Source: Burkholderiaceae bacterium 26
GTDB lineage: Bacteria > Pseudomonadota > Gammaproteobacteria > Burkholderiales > Burkholderiaceae
DNA: 64,000 nt
Direction: 5' to 3'
Assembly: GCA_000955795.1 (NCBI GenBank)
Contig: JYOB01000002.1
Coordinates: forward strand, 1 to 64,000
The notes beneath the pieces are model-generated. The model saw only the letters and a program-made list of their open reading frames with translations, was not told the origin of the DNA and searched no databases. The position numbers were made by a program, and so were the translations under genes. Each line of letters starts with the position of its first letter. Position 1 is the stretch's first letter. Positions 61,173 through 64,000 of this stretch are shown one piece after another.

Positions 61173-62354
61173 TTAGTAGAGTTCGATGCCGACAGCCGTG
61201 GCTTCACCGCCGCCGATGCACAGGCTTGCCACGCCGCGCTTGCCGCCGCGGTGTTGCAGGGCGCCCAGCAGCGTCGCGATCAAGCGCGCGCCAGACGCGC
61301 CGATCGGATGGCCCAGCGCGCACGCGCCGCCGTTCACGTTCACTTTTTCGTGCGGGATGTGTAGGTCGTGCATGGCGGCCATCGGCACCACGGCAAACGC
61401 CTCGTTGATCTCGAACAGGTCAACGTTGCTCGAGTTCCAGTCGAGCTTCTTGAACAGCTTGTCGATGGCTGTGACCGGCGCCGTGGTGAACCAGCCCGGC
61501 GCTTGCGCGTGCGTGGTGTGGCCCAGCATCACCGCCAGCGGCGTGATGCCGAGTTGCTTGGCAGTCGACTCGCGCATCATCACCAGCGCGGCCGCACCAT
61601 CGTTGATCGACGAAGACGACGCGGCCGTCACCGTGCCGTCTTTCTTGAAGGCAGGCTTGAGCGAGGGGATCTTGTCGACCTTGATGCGGCGCGGGCCTTC
61701 ATCGGTATCGATGACGGTGTCGCCGGCTTTGCTCGACACCGTAACGGGCGTGATCTCCCAGCGGAACGCGCCGGATTCGGTGGCCTCCTGCGCGCGGCGC
61801 ACGGACGTCATCGCGAAGTGGTCCTGGGCCTCGCGCGTGAATCCGTATTTCTCGGCGCAGTCCTCGCCGAAGGTGCCCATCGCACGGCCCTTGTCGTAGG
61901 CGTCTTCCAGGCCGTCGAGCATCATGTGGTCGTAGATCATGCCGTGGCCGATGCGATAACCGCCGCGGCCTTTCGGGATCAGGTACGGCGCGTTGGTCAT
62001 GCTTTCCATACCGCCCGCAACCACAACGTCCAGCGACCCTGCGAGCAGCGCGTCGTACGCGTTCATGGCGGCGCGCATGCCCGAACCGCACATCTTGTTG
62101 ACCGTGGTGCAGCCGACTGACAGCGGCAGGCCCGCGCCCAATGCGGCCTGACGTGCCGGTGCTTGCCCCTGCCCCGCAGGCAGGACGCAGCCCATGATGA
62201 CTTCTTCAATCTGTTCCGGTTTCAAACCCGCACGCTCGACTGCCGCGCGGATGGCAGCGGCGCCGAGTTGCGGAGCAGTGAGGCTGGCGAGTTCGCCCTG
62301 GAAGGCGCCCATTGGGGTACGGGCGGCGGAGGCGATGACGATGCGGTCGGACAT
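61173..62354 (-). CDS. Acetyl-CoA C-acetyltransferase (thiolase)
   Basis: A 393-residue thiolase. Active site: C89-type cysteine in TTVNKMCGSGMRAAMNA, the FEINEAFAVV His/Asn region, GGACALGHPIGASGARLIATLL with His and CxG near the C-terminus (CIGGGEA). It condenses or cleaves acetoacetyl-CoA, the expected fate of acetoacetate from HMG-CoA. The start at 62354 (MSDRIVIASAARTP) has a CAGGAG site. A TGCAC-N5-GTGCA palindrome lies 38 nt upstream, then repeat copy A. It is the first gene of the co-oriented run with SDR, acyl-CoA dehydrogenase and isomerase. Confidence 0.94.
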   Translation of the reverse strand: MSDRIVIASAARTPMGAFQGELASLTAPQLGAAAIRAAVERAGLKPEQIEEVIMGCVLPAGQGQAPARQAALGAGLPLSVGCTTVNKMCGSGMRAAMNAYDALLAGSLDVVVAGGMESMTNAPYLIPKGRGGYRIGHGMIYDHMMLDGLEDAYDKGRAMGTFGEDCAEKYGFTREAQDHFAMTSVRRAQEATESGAFRWEITPVTVSSKAGDTVIDTDEGPRRIKVDKIPSLKPAFKKDGTVTAASSSSINDGAAALVMMRESTAKQLGITPLAVMLGHTTHAQAPGWFTTAPVTAIDKLFKKLDWNSSNVDLFEINEAFAVVPMAAMHDLHIPHEKVNVNGGACALGHPIGASGARLIATLLGALQHRGGKRGVASLCIGGGEATAVGIELY

Positions 62355-62391
62355 TTCTGCAATCTCCTGGAACTGTGCTTGGGACAGGTTC

Positions 62392-62406
62392 TGCACTTGT
62401 GGTGCA
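62392..62406. promoter_or_regulatory. TGCAC-N5-GTGCA palindrome upstream of the thiolase gene
   Basis: TGCACTTGTGGTGCA, 38 nt before the thiolase start, nearly identical in sequence and position to the one upstream of liuD (52366-52380). Confidence 0.4.
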
Positions 62407-62441
62407 GGGTTTGTGTGTCTCTTGCTTTTTGCGTGGGCCTT

Positions 62442-62936
62442 GGTGGTCCATCTGCGTTTCGTCCCCTGCCGGGGGCGACTCACTTTCTCTGTCTTGCCAA
62501 AGAAAGTAAGCAAAGAAAGGCGTGCCCAAGATGGCGACCCCTTCCTTGAATTTTCGTAACCGGGCGGAGACGGGAAAAACTCGCTTCGCTCAAACAGTTT
62601 CCCGTCTTGCTTCCGCCCGCTTACGAAAATTCAAGGCGCCATCTAGGGCAGGAACGTCAACGGCCAAACCGTTGGTGCGCATGTCCTGTCAGGCGCTTGT
62701 TTGTTGCTGTGCTGCCGTTTGCTTCGCCCCGCGTCTTGCCGCGTACTCACTACTGCGTTTGTGCTGCGATGGTGTAGCCGTTAATGCCCTAGATGGCGCC
62801 TTGAATTTCTGTTGCAGGGAGGAAAAAGAGGGGAGGCTGTTTGAGCGAAGCGAGTTTGCCTATCCTCCCTCCCTGCGACATAAATTCAAGGAGTCTTTCG
62901 AAACCAGGGATGAACCACCAACAAAACCCCATCCCC
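62442..62936 (+). repeat. Interspersed structured repeat, copy A
   Basis: This fills most of the 592-nt gap between the thiolase and carbonic anhydrase genes. Left terminal repeat about 62442-62510; hairpin 1 at 62545-62635 with 15, 8 and 9 perfectly paired positions; central domain closed by a perfect 24-nt inverted repeat (62627-62650 with 62785-62808); hairpin 2 at 62814-62876. The right terminal repeat is mostly deleted: only GGGATG-AACCACCAAC (about 62907-62922) and the CATCCC partner remain. Same orientation as copy B. The apical loop of hairpin 1 (62577-62597) and that of hairpin 2 (62837-62857) are exact reverse complements over 21 nt. Confidence 0.85.
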
Positions 62937-62946
62937 AAAAAGAAAT

Positions 62947-63627
62947 TCAGAACCCCACCGGACTAGGCGTACTCCCTTCCTTCCCATAATTCAGCCAAGC
63001 CTCACCAAGCTGAGCATGCAGTTCCTCATTGGAATTTGCCGCCATCCCCAGATTGCGCAACATCCCGTCCTTCACGCCGTAAATCCAACCGTGAACGGTC
63101 AGCGGCTGCCCGCGATCCCATGCGTCCTGCACGATCGTCGTCAGGCACACGTTGTTGACCTGGTGGATCACGTTCAGCTCGCACAGCCGGTCGTGCTGAT
63201 CCTGCTCACGGACCACCGTGCCGAGATACGTCTCGTGTTGCTCGGCCACGTCACGCACGTGACGAATCCAGTTGTCGGCCAGCCCGAAACGTTGCTTCGT
63301 CAGCGCTGCCTTCACACCCGAACAGCCGTAGTGGCCCACCACCGTGATGTGCCGGATCTTCAGCACTTCCACCGCAAACTGCAGCACCGACAGACAGTTC
63401 AGGTCTGAGTGCACCACCACGTTGGCGATATTGCGGTGGACGAACACCTCGCCGGGCGGCAGACCGATGATCTGGTTGGCAGGCACGCGCGAATCCGAGC
63501 AGCCGATCCAGAGGTATTCCGGGTTCTGCTGGTTGGCCAGGTTGGAGAAAAAATCCGGGTCTTCAGCGTGGACGCGCTCGACCCATTTCCGGTTGTTCTC
63601 GAACAGCTCTTTAATGCGATGTGGCAT
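62947..63627 (-). CDS. can: Beta-class carbonic anhydrase
   Basis: A 226-residue zinc enzyme interconverting CO2 and bicarbonate. Zinc ligands C43 (IGCSDSRVPA, with D45), H99 and C102 (VVGHYGCSGVKAAL) are present, and the E. coli Can-like length and FVHRNIANVVVHSDLN block are seen. It would supply bicarbonate to the biotin carboxylases in this region. It lies between aceK (23-nt gap) and repeat copy A, whose terminus is about 10-27 nt from its stop. Confidence 0.95.
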   Translation of the reverse strand: MPHRIKELFENNRKWVERVHAEDPDFFSNLANQQNPEYLWIGCSDSRVPANQIIGLPPGEVFVHRNIANVVVHSDLNCLSVLQFAVEVLKIRHITVVGHYGCSGVKAALTKQRFGLADNWIRHVRDVAEQHETYLGTVVREQDQHDRLCELNVIHQVNNVCLTTIVQDAWDRGQPLTVHGWIYGVKDGMLRNLGMAANSNEELHAQLGEAWLNYGKEGSTPSPVGF

Positions 63628-63650
63628 GGTTTCCCGTCGTGTTGAAAGGG

Positions 63651-64000
63651 TTAAGCGGCGGCGCGCTGCAGCGTCGTGTTGTCTTGCGCTGCGTTGTCGG
63701 GCGCGCTCGCGCCGTAGCGATTGACGAAGCGTTCGGCTGCGTCATACGCGTAGAAATCGTGCATCTGCCCGGAGAGCAGGCGCTCCTTGTACCCCTGCCA
63801 CATGGAGGCTTCGAAGAAGTCTGCGTGGTGTTTGAGGAAGGCTTCGCGCACGCGCGGGTCGCCAAGCAGGAACGTGCGGTATGTCTCTGGAAAAATGTCG
63901 TGCGGGCCGACGCTGTACCAGACCTCGCCGGACATCTCTTCTTCTTCGGTGCGCGGCTGGGGAACGGTGCGGACGTTGCAGTCGGTGAGATATTCGATCT
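63651..64000 (-). CDS. aceK: Isocitrate dehydrogenase kinase/phosphatase, C-terminal part (runs off the window)
   Basis: The last 115 or so residues of AceK; the gene continues past the window edge. Recognisable family sequence: [78 protein letters not shown]. AceK phosphorylates and inactivates isocitrate dehydrogenase to route carbon into the glyoxylate shunt, which fits a genome region rich in acetyl-CoA-producing pathways. The kinase active site lies upstream outside the window. The internal ATG at 63933-63935 is not the gene start. Confidence 0.9.
   Translation of the reverse strand, partial: IEYLTDCNVRTVPQPRTEEEEMSGEVWYSVGPHDIFPETYRTFLLGDPRVREAFLKHHADFFEASMWQGYKERLLSGQMHDFYAYDAAERFVNRYGASAPDNAAQDNTTLQRAAA

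Overview
The window is GC-rich, gene-dense DNA from a betaproteobacterium, most likely a Ralstonia (pickettii/insidiosa/mannitolilytica type). This rests on protein families and gene order: a Cupriavidus/Ralstonia-type 3-hydroxybutyryl-CoA dehydrogenase, a fused isobutyryl-CoA mutase, a betaproteobacterial porin, and aceK, carbonic anhydrase, thiolase and liu genes side by side. It reads as chromosome. I see no rRNA or tRNA genes, CRISPR arrays, transposases, phage genes or plasmid functions.

Layout. 1-5 kb: one end of an interspersed repeat, an EamA exporter, an AraC regulator, a DUF427 protein, an ammonium transporter with a sigma-54-like promoter, and a secreted hypothetical protein. 5-8.6 kb: icmF. 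8.6-15.8 kb: a candidate uptake system made of a porin, a PotABCD-like ABC transporter and an Asp/Glu/hydantoin-racemase-family enzyme, with a divergent GntR/FCD regulator and near-perfect palindromic operators between them. 15.8-21.9 kb: a LysR-headed run of hydrolase and membrane genes of unknown purpose (isochorismatase-like, chloroperoxidase-like, XapX, DoxX, YtcJ-type amidohydrolase, DUF1275). 22-31 kb: hbd, phzF and several single metabolic genes, including a haloacetate-dehalogenase-like enzyme. 30.7-34.4 kb: an iron operon (TonB receptor, Sel1 protein, PiuC) behind a Fur box.

34.7-46.5 kb: an eight-gene acyclic-terpene (citronellol/geraniol) type operon with geranyl-CoA carboxylase subunits, two branched-chain-type acyl-CoA dehydrogenases, a hydratase, AtuA, an SDR and an acyl-CoA ligase, closed by a TetR gene. 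46.6-62.4 kb: a minus-strand leucine/isovalerate (liu) region with liuB, liuC, liuD, HMG-CoA lyase, a thiolase and a short-chain acyl-CoA dehydrogenase. Biotin synthase lies among the biotin-dependent carboxylase genes. No isovaleryl-CoA dehydrogenase is visible. The window ends with carbonic anhydrase and a truncated aceK.

How it works together: much of the window feeds branched carbon skeletons to acetyl-CoA and acetoacetate (liu, atu, icmF, hbd, thiolase). Three TTGACG-N4-CGTCAA-type palindromes, upstream of icmF, hbd and ghrA-mvaB, suggest one regulator links these loci.

The most unusual feature is a noncoding repeat of about 500 bp, with two complete or nearly complete copies (52.4 kb and 62.4 kb) and one end at position 1. 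It has terminal inverted repeats and two hairpins whose stems differ between copies by paired compensatory changes. The two apical loops are complementary over 21 nt, and a further 24-nt inverted repeat competes with hairpin 1. It looks like a structured mobile or RNA element, not spacer DNA.
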